NCBI RefSeq assembly: GCF_913566895.1
Contig: NZ_CAJYCN010000012.1
Location: forward strand, 1-64,000
Direction: 5' to 3'
Length of the DNA: 64,000 nucleotides
Source: Listeria ilorinensis
GTDB taxonomy: Bacteria > Bacillota > Bacilli > Lactobacillales > Listeriaceae
Shown: positions 41,952 through 51,365 of the stretch, one piece after another
How the letters are laid out: every line of letters starts with the position of its first letter
Position numbering within the stretch: the stretch's first letter is position 1
Translations under genes and position numbers: made by a program
The notes under the pieces: model-generated
What the model was told of the DNA's origin: nothing
The model's database searches: none
What the model saw: only the letters and a program-made list of their open reading frames with translations

Positions 41952-42719
41952 ATGGAACCGGTGCTGAAAGCGAAAAAGATACGTAAGGTGTATGGTTCAA
42001 AAGGGAATATTTTTCCAGCACTTGGCAGCATTTCAATGGAAGTTTATCCGGGAGAATTCGTTGGTGTAATGGGACCCTCGGGCGCCGGAAAATCGACTTT
42101 GTTAAATGTTTTATCCTCGATCGACAAACCGACAAGTGGAGAAATTGAAATTGGCAGTCGTTTACTGTCTAAAATGACTGAAAAAGAAGTAGCGTTGTTT
42201 CGCCGGAATATGCTCGGCTTTATTTTTCAGGATTATAATTTACTGGATATGATGACGTTAAAAGATAATATTGTGTTGCCACTTGTGCTAAACAAGGTAC
42301 CCATTGAAGAAATCAACCAAAAATTTAAGCTACTTGCTAAACAGTTTGGACTGTATGATCTACGAAATAAATATCCAACTGAACTTTCTGGTGGGCAGCG
42401 GCAGCGAACGGCTGTTTGCAGATCGCTGATTACTGAGCCAGAGTTGATTTTTGCAGATGAGCCAACAGGAGCGCTTGATTCGAAAGCGGCAACGAATCTG
42501 CTCGAAAGTTTGACAGCCGCTAAGGAAGAACGGAATGCAACGATTTTGATGGTCACGCATGATGCGTTTGCTGCCAGCTACTGTGAGCGGATTTTATTTA
42601 TCAAGGATGGGGAGATTTTCACCGAAATTTATCGTGGAAAAATGAACCGCAAACAATTTTTTAATAAGATTTTGGAAGTTTTAGTCATGCTTGGCGGTGA
42701 TCTGGATGACCCTCTTTAA
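41952..42719 (+). CDS. virA: Bce-type ABC transporter ATPase VirA
   Basis: A 255-residue ATPase of the MacB/BceA class. Walker A GPSGAGKSTLLN, Q-loop FIFQDYNLLDMMTL, signature LSGGQRQR, Walker B LIFADEPTGALDS and the H-loop MVTHD are all intact. With VirB it should act as a bacitracin/defensin-type detoxifying and sensing transporter that signals through VirS and VirR. GGAGCG precedes the ATG. Its 3' end overlaps virB by 14 nt. Confidence 0.92.
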   Translation: MEPVLKAKKIRKVYGSKGNIFPALGSISMEVYPGEFVGVMGPSGAGKSTLLNVLSSIDKPTSGEIEIGSRLLSKMTEKEVALFRRNMLGFIFQDYNLLDMMTLKDNIVLPLVLNKVPIEEINQKFKLLAKQFGLYDLRNKYPTELSGGQRQRTAVCRSLITEPELIFADEPTGALDSKAATNLLESLTAAKEERNATILMVTHDAFAASYCERILFIKDGEIFTEIYRGKMNRKQFFNKILEVLVMLGGDLDDPL

Positions 42720-44682
42720 GATTGCCTTTCATTCGATGAGCCGAAACCTCAGTCAGTATCTAATCTATTTTATTTCAGTGGTCGTGTCCGTGGTAATATT
42801 TTTTACTTTTATGACGCTTGCTAATTATCCGCTGATTGATCAGATTTTTAAAAAATGGGAGCTGTACGGATCAGCCCTCTTTTTTGCAGAAGCGCTCTTA
42901 CTCGCTCTTTTTGTCGTTTTTTTTATTTTTTATTCAAACAGCTATTTTATTAAACGACGAAAACGAGAGATCGGCATGTATTCACTACTGGGCTTACGAA
43001 AAATTCAAATTTCACTCTTACTATTTTTTGAAAATGTATTGCTCTACTTGCTTGCCTTGATTTCAGGAATTTTAGCTGGGATTTTTTTCTCAAAGTTATT
43101 TACAATGCTACTCTTTTGGGTCGTAGATCTCCATGTGGATACGCGAATCGTGATCTCGGGGAAAGCGATTTTAGACACGAGCATGGTTTTTTTGGGAATT
43201 ATGCTGCTTGTCTCGCTTTATAATCTGATTTTTATTTTCAGGAGCAGTCTGATTAGCCTTTTTCAGAAGGAAGTTGCGGAGAAGAAAAATCCACGTGGAT
43301 CACTGATTCTGTCGATTGTTGGACTAGGATTGATCGGCTTTGGTTATTTCCTTGCTTGTCAACCAATCGGGGGCGGCTTTTGGTCAGATTTAGGCGGTAC
43401 TGAAACAATAGCGCTCATTTTGATTGGTGTTGTGTTAGGGACATGGGTAGTCATCCGTTACGGGGTACCGGCAATCATCCGTTTTTTCTATTTTAATGAT
43501 CCAACCTATTATCGTGGTGTCAATATGCTCGTTCTCTCTTCCTTGCGATATAGAATCAAACATAATGCAAATACACTAGCGATGATCGCGATCTTGAGCG
43601 CAGCAACGATGACGATCATTGCAGGTATGAGCAGTTTATATTATCCTGTGCTGAATAAAGTTCGAAGTGATAATCCGGTCAGTTATCAGTTTTTAAATCT
43701 TTCTGATGAAAAAGAAAAGGAAGTGGATCAAGCAGTTCGCTCTTCCACGGATCATAATCTTCTTTATAAAACCCACAGTGAATATATCAATTTGAGTTTG
43801 CTAGATGATAGCGTGCGAGTTCCCGGGGGTTATTGGGTCAACCAGGCTCAGTTTTCGGTGATTAGCATGAATGAATTCAACAGACTGAACGAAATTGAAG
43901 GGGGAATGAATGCAAAAATTAAATCGATCGCTGATGACGAAGCTATCTTGATTAGTCAATATGATCATCAGATGCAAAGAGACGGTAAAGTGGATTATCG
44001 AAAGATCCCTTATACACTCGCCGACAAAAATAGTCAGCCGCTCTTTTCTTTTACAATAACAGATTTTCGGGATTATCCCCTTTATAATGACAACTATGCT
44101 TCTGCTACAATCGTGGTGAATAATAAAACCTATGAAATCCTGAAAAAAAATCAACAGCCTGAGCGCATTTCCAGTTATGATGTGACCAATGAAGATCGTG
44201 CGGAGGATTTGACGTATGAATTACAGGTAATTGTAGATGGAAAGCCTAATTTCTGGTCCGAGAACATTTCCAGTTATTACTCGAATTATCATATGTATTC
44301 TATTTATATGGGGACATTCCTTTATATTGGAACTTTTATCGGTATTATCTTTTTTATGGCAACCGGAAGCATCATTTATTTTAAACAGATTACAGAAGCT
44401 GTCGAGGAGCGTGAACGATTCCAAACGCTACTTAAACTGGGGCTTACAAAACGAGAATTAAAAATGACGGTGGCTCGACAAATTATACCGATGTTTATCA
44501 TTCCACTCATACTTGGGCTTTCACACAGTTTAATGGCAATGGTGGATCTCAGTATCAACTTTGAATATGAAATCAAAATGCCGGTTATGATCGTATGTAC
44601 GGTTTATTGTCTGTTTTACGGCATATATTACTGGCTCTGCATTCATAATTACACAAAAATTGTGCTGCGAAATCGGCCGTAG
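42706..44682 (+). CDS. virB: Bce-type ABC transporter permease VirB
   Basis: A 658-residue FtsX-domain permease with about ten membrane helices. A large extracellular domain (~210 residues, about 310-520) between helices 7 and 8 is the Bce-type hallmark and the presumed peptide sensor. Helix pairs at the N-terminus (YLIYFISVVVSVVIFFTF) and three closing helices are visible. ATG 42706 is chosen because GGCGGTGA lies upstream; TTG 42691 lacks a ribosome binding site. Confidence 0.9.
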   Translation: MTLFKIAFHSMSRNLSQYLIYFISVVVSVVIFFTFMTLANYPLIDQIFKKWELYGSALFFAEALLLALFVVFFIFYSNSYFIKRRKREIGMYSLLGLRKIQISLLLFFENVLLYLLALISGILAGIFFSKLFTMLLFWVVDLHVDTRIVISGKAILDTSMVFLGIMLLVSLYNLIFIFRSSLISLFQKEVAEKKNPRGSLILSIVGLGLIGFGYFLACQPIGGGFWSDLGGTETIALILIGVVLGTWVVIRYGVPAIIRFFYFNDPTYYRGVNMLVLSSLRYRIKHNANTLAMIAILSAATMTIIAGMSSLYYPVLNKVRSDNPVSYQFLNLSDEKEKEVDQAVRSSTDHNLLYKTHSEYINLSLLDDSVRVPGGYWVNQAQFSVISMNEFNRLNEIEGGMNAKIKSIADDEAILISQYDHQMQRDGKVDYRKIPYTLADKNSQPLFSFTITDFRDYPLYNDNYASATIVVNNKTYEILKKNQQPERISSYDVTNEDRAEDLTYELQVIVDGKPNFWSENISSYYSNYHMYSIYMGTFLYIGTFIGIIFFMATGSIIYFKQITEAVEERERFQTLLKLGLTKRELKMTVARQIIPMFIIPLILGLSHSLMAMVDLSINFEYEIKMPVMIVCTVYCLFYGIYYWLCIHNYTKIVLRNRP

Positions 44683-44683
44683 C

Positions 44684-44712
44684 TTTTCAAGCGGTTGTTT
44701 TTCCGCTAAAAT
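44684..44712 (+). promoter_or_regulatory. Candidate virR promoter
   Basis: TTTTCA (44684-44689), 17-bp spacer, TAAAAT (44707-44712). AGCGG / CCGCT form a small hairpin within the spacer. Confidence 0.45.
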
Positions 44713-44741
44713 AGAGATAGAAGTGATTTGGAGGAAAAAAG

Positions 44742-45419
44742 ATGGTCAAAGTATACATTGTGGAAGATGATCTGGTGATTCGTGATACGATCAAAAAGCA
44801 TCTGGCTAAATGGGGCTTTGATGTGCGCCCTGTGAATGATTTCAGTAATATTTTAAATGAATTTCTCGAATTTGAGCCGCAGTTGATTATTTTGGATGTC
44901 AATTTGCCTAATTTTGACGGCTTTTACTGGTGTAATCAGATTCGGGAGGTCTCGAATGTGCCGATTATCTTTCTGTCTTCGCGCAATTCGCGGATGGATC
45001 AGATCATGGGTATGAATATGGGCGCCGACTATTATATTGAAAAGCCGGTCGATTTGGACGTCTTGATGGCACGGATCAATGCACTTCTTAGACGAACCTA
45101 TTCCTATGCAGATTTAGAAGAACCGAATATTATCGAACATAACAATGTTTTTTTGCATATCGATACGAATATGCTCACTTATTTAGATGAAAAAGTAGAA
45201 CTGACAAAAAATGAGTTTCTGATATTATATGAATTGATGAAACAAAAAGGCAGTATTGTCAGCCGAGAAGAGATCATGCGTGTGCTTTGGGAAGATGAAA
45301 GTTTTGTAGATGACAACACGCTGACAGTCAATGTGGTAAGAATTCGTAAAAAACTGGCGGAGATTGGTTTGCAAGATTTTATTAAAACGAAAAAAGGTCA
45401 GGGCTACATGATTGAATAG
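44742..45419 (+). CDS. virR: Response regulator VirR
   Basis: A 225-residue OmpR/PhoB-type regulator. The receiver domain has the acidic pocket (IVEDD), phosphoacceptor Asp52 in LIILDVNLP and Lys in IEKPVD. The winged-helix DNA-binding domain covers about residues 125-225 (LTKNEFLILYELM ... VDDNTLTVNVVRIRKKL). In L. monocytogenes VirR controls dlt, mprF and its own transporter. The cognate kinase VirS is encoded 3.2 kb downstream. GGAGG precedes the ATG. Confidence 0.93.
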   Translation: MVKVYIVEDDLVIRDTIKKHLAKWGFDVRPVNDFSNILNEFLEFEPQLIILDVNLPNFDGFYWCNQIREVSNVPIIFLSSRNSRMDQIMGMNMGADYYIEKPVDLDVLMARINALLRRTYSYADLEEPNIIEHNNVFLHIDTNMLTYLDEKVELTKNEFLILYELMKQKGSIVSREEIMRVLWEDESFVDDNTLTVNVVRIRKKLAEIGLQDFIKTKKGQGYMIE

Positions 45420-45423
45420 TCAT

Positions 45424-45476
45424 GCAGGAAGCGCTCGTTTTTCTTTCGAATGAGGAGAGAAGTGCTTCCTGCTTTT
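45424..45476 (+). terminator. Terminator after virR
   Basis: A 12-bp stem, GCAGGAAGCGCT / AGTGCTTCCTGC, with a ~30-nt loop, followed by TTTTC. Confidence 0.75.
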
Positions 45477-45503
45477 CTAGATTTACTGAAGGAGGTTGTT
45501 CTA

Positions 45504-46397
45504 ATGAAGGTACTTGTTTTTGGTGGGACTCGCTTTTTTGGAAAGCGGCTCGTAGAACTTTTGGCGGCAGAAGGTCATGATGTAACGGTTGCGACACGTG
45601 GGAAGACCGCGGTTAGCTTTCCGGAAAATGTTCGGCATATTTCAATGAATCGGAAACATCGCGATGAGATTTTCAGTCTTGCGCAAAAGCCGTTTGACCT
45701 TGTGTATGACAATATCTGTTTTTCGCCACAAGAGGCACTTTACGCCGTGCAGGCATTTAAAAAACAGCAGGTTCGTTATATTTTTACTTCCTCTTTGTCT
45801 GTCTACGGTTTAAAAGGTAAAGCTTTGCAGGAGACGGACTTTGATCCATGGCATTATGAAATTGTAACAGGTGAGGAAGAAGATTTTGATTATGGGGAAG
45901 GGAAAAGACTGGCTGAAGCAGTATTTTTCCAAAAAGCAGACTTTCCGGTAGCAGCTGTACGTTTTCCAATTGTATTGGGAACGGATGATTATACAAAACG
46001 CCTTGTTTTTCATTTACAACACATTGCGCAGGGGGAAGAAATTGGCATTAGCCAACCGGAATCGCGAATCTGCTTTATTCGTTCGGATGAAGCAGCACGT
46101 TTTCTACTCTGGCTAGGAACAGATTCCGATTTGACTGGTCCGATTAATGCGGCTTCTGAGGGTACTTATACGCTCGCTGAATTGATGGAAAGGCTGGAAA
46201 TGGTTGTGGGAAAAAAAGCGCACATTGAAGCGGTTACGGAAGAAGTTGATGAGTCACCGTTTTCAGCAGAGAAGGACTATTATTTAGATCAAACAAAAGC
46301 AAAAGAGGCCGGATTTACCTTTTTAGACTTACATACTTGGTTGCCAGAACTTGCTGAGCAGCTGTTAGATAATGAAAATATCAGAAAGAAGGAATAA
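45504..46397 (+). CDS. NAD-dependent epimerase/dehydratase family protein
   Basis: A 297-residue extended short-chain dehydrogenase. The Rossmann motif GGTRFFGKRL is at residues 7-16. Active-site-like Ser (TSSLSVYG) and the sequence FDYGEGKRLAE, where Y-x-x-x-K would be Tyr-Gly-Glu-Gly-Lys, fit atypical SDRs. Substrate unknown. ATG 45504 follows GAAGGAGG; an upstream ATG at 45450 lies inside the virR terminator. It is conserved within the VirR-VirS locus and is co-oriented with the next three genes. Confidence 0.85.
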   Translation: MKVLVFGGTRFFGKRLVELLAAEGHDVTVATRGKTAVSFPENVRHISMNRKHRDEIFSLAQKPFDLVYDNICFSPQEALYAVQAFKKQQVRYIFTSSLSVYGLKGKALQETDFDPWHYEIVTGEEEDFDYGEGKRLAEAVFFQKADFPVAAVRFPIVLGTDDYTKRLVFHLQHIAQGEEIGISQPESRICFIRSDEAARFLLWLGTDSDLTGPINAASEGTYTLAELMERLEMVVGKKAHIEAVTEEVDESPFSAEKDYYLDQTKAKEAGFTFLDLHTWLPELAEQLLDNENIRKKE

Positions 46398-46405
46398 ATA
46401 ATAGC

Positions 46406-46861
46406 ATGTTAACTTTTGAACAGAAACAGCAAATTTTTGCTCATTTTGATGAACTGGAAGAAAAATCCGTCTCAATGGGACGCCTCAATTATCACTTTGA
46501 AGGCAGTCAGCGCGAAAAGACGCTGATCATCAAACATTTGCATCCTAATGGTAATGCCTGGCTGTATGCCCCATTTTTAGAAAGTGATGATCTGGATAAA
46601 GAAGGCTATTTGAATATTCGTGATCTCTCTGAAAATGAGATTGCCCACCTTTTAAAAGAAGCGATCCGCTATCTTTCAACAGATGGAGATCCTTATCAGG
46701 AGGGTTTTCACGAATGGTATCAAGATCGGAATGGAGATGCACTGAAGCTCAGTTATGAGAATAAAATGTGGATCATCTATACTGGAGAAAATGTAGAGGC
46801 CGTTTTTCCTACGAGAGAAGCTGCTATAGGTTATCTAACAGACGAAGGATTTCATGATTAG
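46406..46861 (+). CDS. Hypothetical 151-residue protein of the vir locus
   Basis: Not recognised. A soluble, acidic protein with no signal peptide or membrane segment. The sequence alternates beta-like stretches (LNYHFEG, TLIIKHLH, MWIIYTGENVEAVF) and helices, with an N-terminal helix. It lies 8 nt after the epimerase and 15 nt before adeC, so it is part of the same operon. Function unknown. Confidence 0.8.
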   Translation: MLTFEQKQQIFAHFDELEEKSVSMGRLNYHFEGSQREKTLIIKHLHPNGNAWLYAPFLESDDLDKEGYLNIRDLSENEIAHLLKEAIRYLSTDGDPYQEGFHEWYQDRNGDALKLSYENKMWIIYTGENVEAVFPTREAAIGYLTDEGFHD

Positions 46862-46876
46862 GAGGCAAACAACAAT

Positions 46877-48616
46877 ATGGAAAATGTAAGAGAATTAAAA
46901 GAACGGATTGCTGTGAGTGATTATCGAGGTAAAGCAGATATCATTATTACGAACGGCCGGATTGTCAATGTGTTTTCTGGAGAAGTGATGCATCAGGATA
47001 TTGCCATAAAAAATGGCTATATCGCGGGGATTGGCGAATTTGAAGAGGCTGAAGAAATCATTGATGCCAAAGGTCAATACTTGGTACCCGGTTTTATAGA
47101 TGCACATGTCCATGTGGAAAGTGCGATGGTGCCACCCCATGAGTTTGCCCGGGTGCTTTTGCCGAATGGTGTGACGACGGTGGTAACGGATCCGCATGAA
47201 ATTGCCAATGTGGCTGGAACGAGTGGTATTGAATTTATGCTGGAGGATGCGGAAGAGGCACCGCTCGATATGTTTGTCATGCTGCCGTCGTCGGTTCCTG
47301 CGACTCCAATGGAAAATAATGGAGCGACACTGGATGCCAAGGCGTTAAAACCACTTTATCGGCATGATAAGGTGATTGGCTTGGCAGAGGTGATGGATTT
47401 TCCATCGGTTGCTTCTGGTAGCGAGGACATTCTACAGAAAATTATTGATGCTAAACGGGAGGGCGGTCGCATTGACGGACACGGAGCCGGGCTTTCTAGC
47501 TTGGATTTGAATAACTATCTGGCAGCGGGGATTCGAACTGATCATGAAAGTACAACTGCAGAAGAAGCGCTCGATCGTCTGCGAGCCGGGATGTTTGTTA
47601 TGCTTCGTGAAGGGACAGTTGGTCGGGATTTGCTTCAAACACTGCCAGCAGTCACGGAAAGAAATAGTCACCGATTTACATTCTGCACAGATGATAAATT
47701 GATCCCTGATTTGATAGAGGAAGGTTCGATTAATTATAATATACAGCTTGCAATTGCAAATGGTATTGAACCAATTACTGCAATCCAGATGGCGACGATC
47801 AATGCCGCTACTTGCCATAATCTACCTTATCTAGGTGCAATTGCAGCAGGCTATCAAGCGGATATCGTTTTCTTACGGGATCTTGAGACAGTCAAAATTT
47901 CCCGTGTGATGAAACGCGGTGAAGTGGTTGTGGAGGATGGCGAGCGGATCGAGACACGTTTTAACCGCACCAGAAGAATGCGTTTTGAATCTCCTGCAAT
48001 CTGTCATACATTTACAGAAAAAGACTTGGCATTGCCGCTTAAAAGTACACATATTCATTTGATTGGCATGCAACCGAACAGTTTATTTACGGAACGACTT
48101 CAAGGCGAAGTTACGTTAAAAGATGGGCTTTTCCAACCGGATCCTGCAAAAGATCTTGCGAAAATGGTCGTTGTAGAGCGGCATAAGGCAACCGGAAATG
48201 TAGGTGTGGCTGTCGTTACTGGTTTTGGATTGAAAAAAGGAGCTATTGCAACAACAGTGGCACATGATTCTCATAATATTGTGGCGGTAGGTACGAATGA
48301 TGCAGATATTGCTTTTGCGATTGCCCATATTACTGAGATTGGTGGCGGGATTGCCGTTGTAAGTGATGGTAAGATTTTGAAAGATCTGCCGCTTCCCATT
48401 GGTGGACTTCTGAGTGACCAACCGTATGAAGCCGTGGAAAGTGCACTTGCTGGATTGGATGAGGCTTTTGCTTCCATTAGTGAGGCGGAAGGCTTTGATC
48501 CGTTCTTGACACTTTCTTTCCTAACCCTTCCAGTAATCCCAGAACTGAAATTAACAGATCAAGGTCTATTCGATTTCCGGAAATTTGCTGTGATTCCTCT
48601 TGAAGTAACCGAATAG
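46877..48616 (+). CDS. adeC: Adenine deaminase
   Basis: A 579-residue amidohydrolase that converts adenine to hypoxanthine and ammonia in purine salvage. The N-terminal metal-binding DAHVHVES, the DPHEIANV segment, IDGHGAG and FCTDDK are in the right order. The C-terminal domain (THDSHN-type AHDSHNIVAVG) is complete. GGAGG precedes the ATG. Its placement between virR and virS is the same as I recall in L. monocytogenes. Confidence 0.95.
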   Translation: MENVRELKERIAVSDYRGKADIIITNGRIVNVFSGEVMHQDIAIKNGYIAGIGEFEEAEEIIDAKGQYLVPGFIDAHVHVESAMVPPHEFARVLLPNGVTTVVTDPHEIANVAGTSGIEFMLEDAEEAPLDMFVMLPSSVPATPMENNGATLDAKALKPLYRHDKVIGLAEVMDFPSVASGSEDILQKIIDAKREGGRIDGHGAGLSSLDLNNYLAAGIRTDHESTTAEEALDRLRAGMFVMLREGTVGRDLLQTLPAVTERNSHRFTFCTDDKLIPDLIEEGSINYNIQLAIANGIEPITAIQMATINAATCHNLPYLGAIAAGYQADIVFLRDLETVKISRVMKRGEVVVEDGERIETRFNRTRRMRFESPAICHTFTEKDLALPLKSTHIHLIGMQPNSLFTERLQGEVTLKDGLFQPDPAKDLAKMVVVERHKATGNVGVAVVTGFGLKKGAIATTVAHDSHNIVAVGTNDADIAFAIAHITEIGGGIAVVSDGKILKDLPLPIGGLLSDQPYEAVESALAGLDEAFASISEAEGFDPFLTLSFLTLPVIPELKLTDQGLFDFRKFAVIPLEVTE

Positions 48617-48631
48617 AAAGGAGCCTTTTCT

Positions 48632-49678
48632 ATGGATTTGCTTCGTTATTTGAAAGATAAACGGTTTTTCCTGCTGTTTTTCTTTACATTGATGTTTTTT
48701 GTGGGACTTTTGATTACGATTGACCCTAACAGTCGTTTGTCGCTGGATAATTTTATCTATTTATTCTTGTTCATGCTTCTTTTTCTGATCTTTTATTTGA
48801 TTCTGGGCTTTAGTTTTAAATATCAATACTGGAAAGAAATGCGAGAATTAGTAGATGGCGAGATCGAGGAAAATATCATTGAGCTACTGCCAAAGCCGCG
48901 CACCAATGAACAAGCTTTTTTCAATGAGTTGATGCGCAAAAAGCATATGGAAGAGCAAAAAACGATCAGTCAGCTGCAGGATAAACAACAGGAATACCAT
49001 GATTTCATTTTATACTGGGTGCACGAGGTGAAGACGCCTGTCGTGGCTAGCAAAATGTTGATCCAAAATCCAGATCTGAATGACAGTCAGACGATTTTCA
49101 AAAAAGTTGATGAGGAACTGGACCAAATCGATAAGTTAGTTATGCAGGCTTTATATTTTTCAAGACTTGATACCTTTGCAAAGGATTATTTTATTCAGGA
49201 ACAGAATCTTGGTACAATCGTCCGCGAATCCGTTAAACGCCACTCTAAGTTGTTTATTTCCCAAAAAATGCGGATTGCCCTGGAAGATGTAGACGTGGAC
49301 GTACGAACAGATTCAAAATGGTTAGGATTTATTTTGGATCAACTCATCTCTAATGCACTAAAATATAGCGAATCTGGCAGTGAAATTAAGATCTGGTGTG
49401 AAAAAACACCACAAGAAAGGCTTGATCTGCACATTCAAGATCATGGTCGTGGGATTGCATCAGAAGATCTGCCGCGTGTTTTTGAGCAGGGTTTTACAGG
49501 CGCAATCGGTCGAAAGGAAAAGAAGGCGACCGGTATGGGGCTTTATTTAGCCAAACAGATGGCAGGTAAACTCAGCCATTCAATGCGGATTGCATCGGTG
49601 GAGGGAGAAGGGACCACCGTAACCATTCAATTTGAATGTCTAGAGAATTATTTATTGGTGGCAAAAGATCATGAATGA
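48632..49678 (+). CDS. virS: Sensor histidine kinase VirS
   Basis: A 348-residue intramembrane-sensing (BceS-type) kinase. Two membrane helices (about 11-30 and 41-60) are separated by only ~10 residues, so it has no extracellular sensor domain of its own. The H-box His131 lies in WVHEVKTPV. N, G1 (DHGRGI) and G2 (GMGLYLAKQM) boxes follow. It should relay the VirAB transport signal to VirR. AAAGGAG precedes the ATG. Its 3' end abuts the next gene. Confidence 0.92.
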   Translation: MDLLRYLKDKRFFLLFFFTLMFFVGLLITIDPNSRLSLDNFIYLFLFMLLFLIFYLILGFSFKYQYWKEMRELVDGEIEENIIELLPKPRTNEQAFFNELMRKKHMEEQKTISQLQDKQQEYHDFILYWVHEVKTPVVASKMLIQNPDLNDSQTIFKKVDEELDQIDKLVMQALYFSRLDTFAKDYFIQEQNLGTIVRESVKRHSKLFISQKMRIALEDVDVDVRTDSKWLGFILDQLISNALKYSESGSEIKIWCEKTPQERLDLHIQDHGRGIASEDLPRVFEQGFTGAIGRKEKKATGMGLYLAKQMAGKLSHSMRIASVEGEGTTVTIQFECLENYLLVAKDHE

Positions 49679-49692
49679 AGGGACTTGACAAA

Positions 49693-50799
49693 ATGGCAGA
49701 ATTGATAGTACGCGGTGCGCCGCAGGAATATGTATGTGAAGTAGGAAGCTGGAAAACACTTGAAGAGCATTTAAAGCGTCGATTGTTAAAACGAGTACTG
49801 GTCTTACATGGTGAAAAGTCTTGGCGGGTAGCAGAGGCGAAATTTCCTGAATTGAATGAGGTAGAGGCTGTATTTGATACGTACCATTTTGAATGTACAG
49901 ATGCAGAAGTAGCGCGTGTGGTAGCACTTGTAAAAGCAGAAAATTGTGAGGCGATCATTGGTGTCGGCGGTGGCAAAGTAGCTGATGTTGTAAAAGCGGC
50001 TTGTCATGTACTGGGGATTGCTGCGATCATCATGCCGACTTTAGCAGCGACTTGTGCAGCCTATACGCCGCTTAGCGTGATGTATAACGAGGCGGGACAA
50101 ATGCTGCGATACGATGTTTTTCCAAGAAGCAACGCCCTGGTTTTGATTGATCCGGAAGTCATTTTGGATTCGCCGTTTGAGCTTATGGTGGCCGGTATTG
50201 GAGATACGCTTGCAAAGTGGTATGAAGCAGATGTCATTATTCGACAGTTGGAAAAAAGTTCAGCTGAGATCGATGTAGCTTATTTTGCGGCAAAAATGTG
50301 CCGTGATAATCTGTTGGCACTTAGTAGTGCGGCTTTGACAGCGATGCGGACCGGACAGCTCAATGAGGCATTTGTTAAAACAGTAGAAACGAATATTATG
50401 ATTGGCGGGATGGTAGGCGGTTTCGGCGATGACTATGGTCGAACTTCTGGCGCACATTCCATTCACGATGCACTTACGACGCAGGAAGCTTCTCATCGCG
50501 TTCTACATGGCAACAAGGTCGCATATGGGATTCTTGTACAGCTGGTGATTGAAGGGAACTGGGCGGAAATCGAGCAACTGTTGCCGTTTTACCGGGAGCT
50601 AGGCTTGCCTGCTTCTTTGTTTGATATGGAGATGGGCGATCTTTCTGCCGAGGAGCTTCAGATAGTTGCTGAGCGAGCGACTGAGCCGGGTGAAACGATC
50701 CATATGATGGGAGAAGGTATCACGAGTGAAGTGGTCTATCAGGCTATGATTCAACTCGAAGACTATATGGCACAAAAACGAGTTGACCAAAATCAATGA
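49693..50799 (+). CDS. Iron-containing alcohol dehydrogenase family protein (GldA/HcxA-like)
   Basis: A 368-residue member of the group III metal-dependent dehydrogenase / dehydroquinate-synthase-like superfamily. The NAD-binding GVGGGKVADVVKA and PTLAATCAAYTPLSVMY segments, and metal-ligand histidines in SGAHSIHDALT and RVLHGNKVAYG, are visible. It is closer to glycerol/hydroxycarboxylate dehydrogenases (GldA, HcxA) than to sn-glycerol-1-phosphate dehydrogenase. ATG 49693 follows AAGGGA by 9 nt. Its start is 14 nt after virS, and it overlaps the next gene by ATGA. Confidence 0.85.
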   Translation: MAELIVRGAPQEYVCEVGSWKTLEEHLKRRLLKRVLVLHGEKSWRVAEAKFPELNEVEAVFDTYHFECTDAEVARVVALVKAENCEAIIGVGGGKVADVVKAACHVLGIAAIIMPTLAATCAAYTPLSVMYNEAGQMLRYDVFPRSNALVLIDPEVILDSPFELMVAGIGDTLAKWYEADVIIRQLEKSSAEIDVAYFAAKMCRDNLLALSSAALTAMRTGQLNEAFVKTVETNIMIGGMVGGFGDDYGRTSGAHSIHDALTTQEASHRVLHGNKVAYGILVQLVIEGNWAEIEQLLPFYRELGLPASLFDMEMGDLSAEELQIVAERATEPGETIHMMGEGITSEVVYQAMIQLEDYMAQKRVDQNQ

Positions 50800-51308
50800 G
50801 AATTAGAAAACAACAAATGGATGAAATTTATCAGATTCGGGAAATTCTGACAGAAGCCTTTGGGCGCCAAGAAGAAGCTGATCTTGTCGAGCGGATCCGC
50901 GCCACGGCCTATTATCAACCAGCTTTGTCTCTTGTGGCTGAAAGGAATGACCGGACGCTTTCTGGATACTTGCTTTTAAGTGAGCTTGAATGGAAGACTG
51001 CCGATGAAACGCGGCTGATTTTGGGGCTGGCGCCGCTTGCAGTCAGACCCGCTCGTCAAAAGAAGGGGATCGGAAGCGCACTGGTAGAAGAAGGACTGCG
51101 CCTGGCAAAAGAAAAAGCTTATCCAGCTGTAGCTGTGCTTGGACATGCAGCGTATTATCCGAAATTTGGCTTTCGACCTTCAACGGATTTTGGGATTCCA
51201 GCACCGTTTGCTGTACCTGAAGAAAATTATCTGCTGTTAGAGCTATATCCAGACAGTTTGAAAGGAATGACCGGAACAATCCAGTATCCGGACGCATTTT
51301 CAGAATAA
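50796..51308 (+). CDS. GNAT family N-acetyltransferase
   Basis: A 170-residue acetyltransferase. Acetyl-CoA motif A is RPARQKKGIGSALVEEG, and the C-terminal YYPKFGFRPSTDFGIPAPF resembles the YhbS group. Substrate unknown. It starts within the stop of the dehydrogenase gene (ATGA), so the two are translationally coupled, and it ends at a bidirectional terminator. Confidence 0.88.
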   Translation: MRIRKQQMDEIYQIREILTEAFGRQEEADLVERIRATAYYQPALSLVAERNDRTLSGYLLLSELEWKTADETRLILGLAPLAVRPARQKKGIGSALVEEGLRLAKEKAYPAVAVLGHAAYYPKFGFRPSTDFGIPAPFAVPEENYLLLELYPDSLKGMTGTIQYPDAFSE

Positions 51309-51309
51309 A

Positions 51310-51365
51310 AAAATTAGCAGTCAAGGCATGCCGCGAACCATCGGCACTTGGCTGCTGATTTTTAT
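51310..51365. terminator. Bidirectional terminator between the GNAT gene and gltC
   Basis: Stem ATTAGCAGTCAAG / CTTGGCTGCTGAT with an inner GCCG / CGGC pairing, flanked by A and T runs. Confidence 0.88.

Noticed and set aside
45450-45503. N-terminal extension of the epimerase-like gene to ATG 45450
   Set aside because: The extension lies within the virR terminator stem-loop, and a good GAAGGAGG directly precedes ATG 45504 (MKVLVFGGTRFFG).
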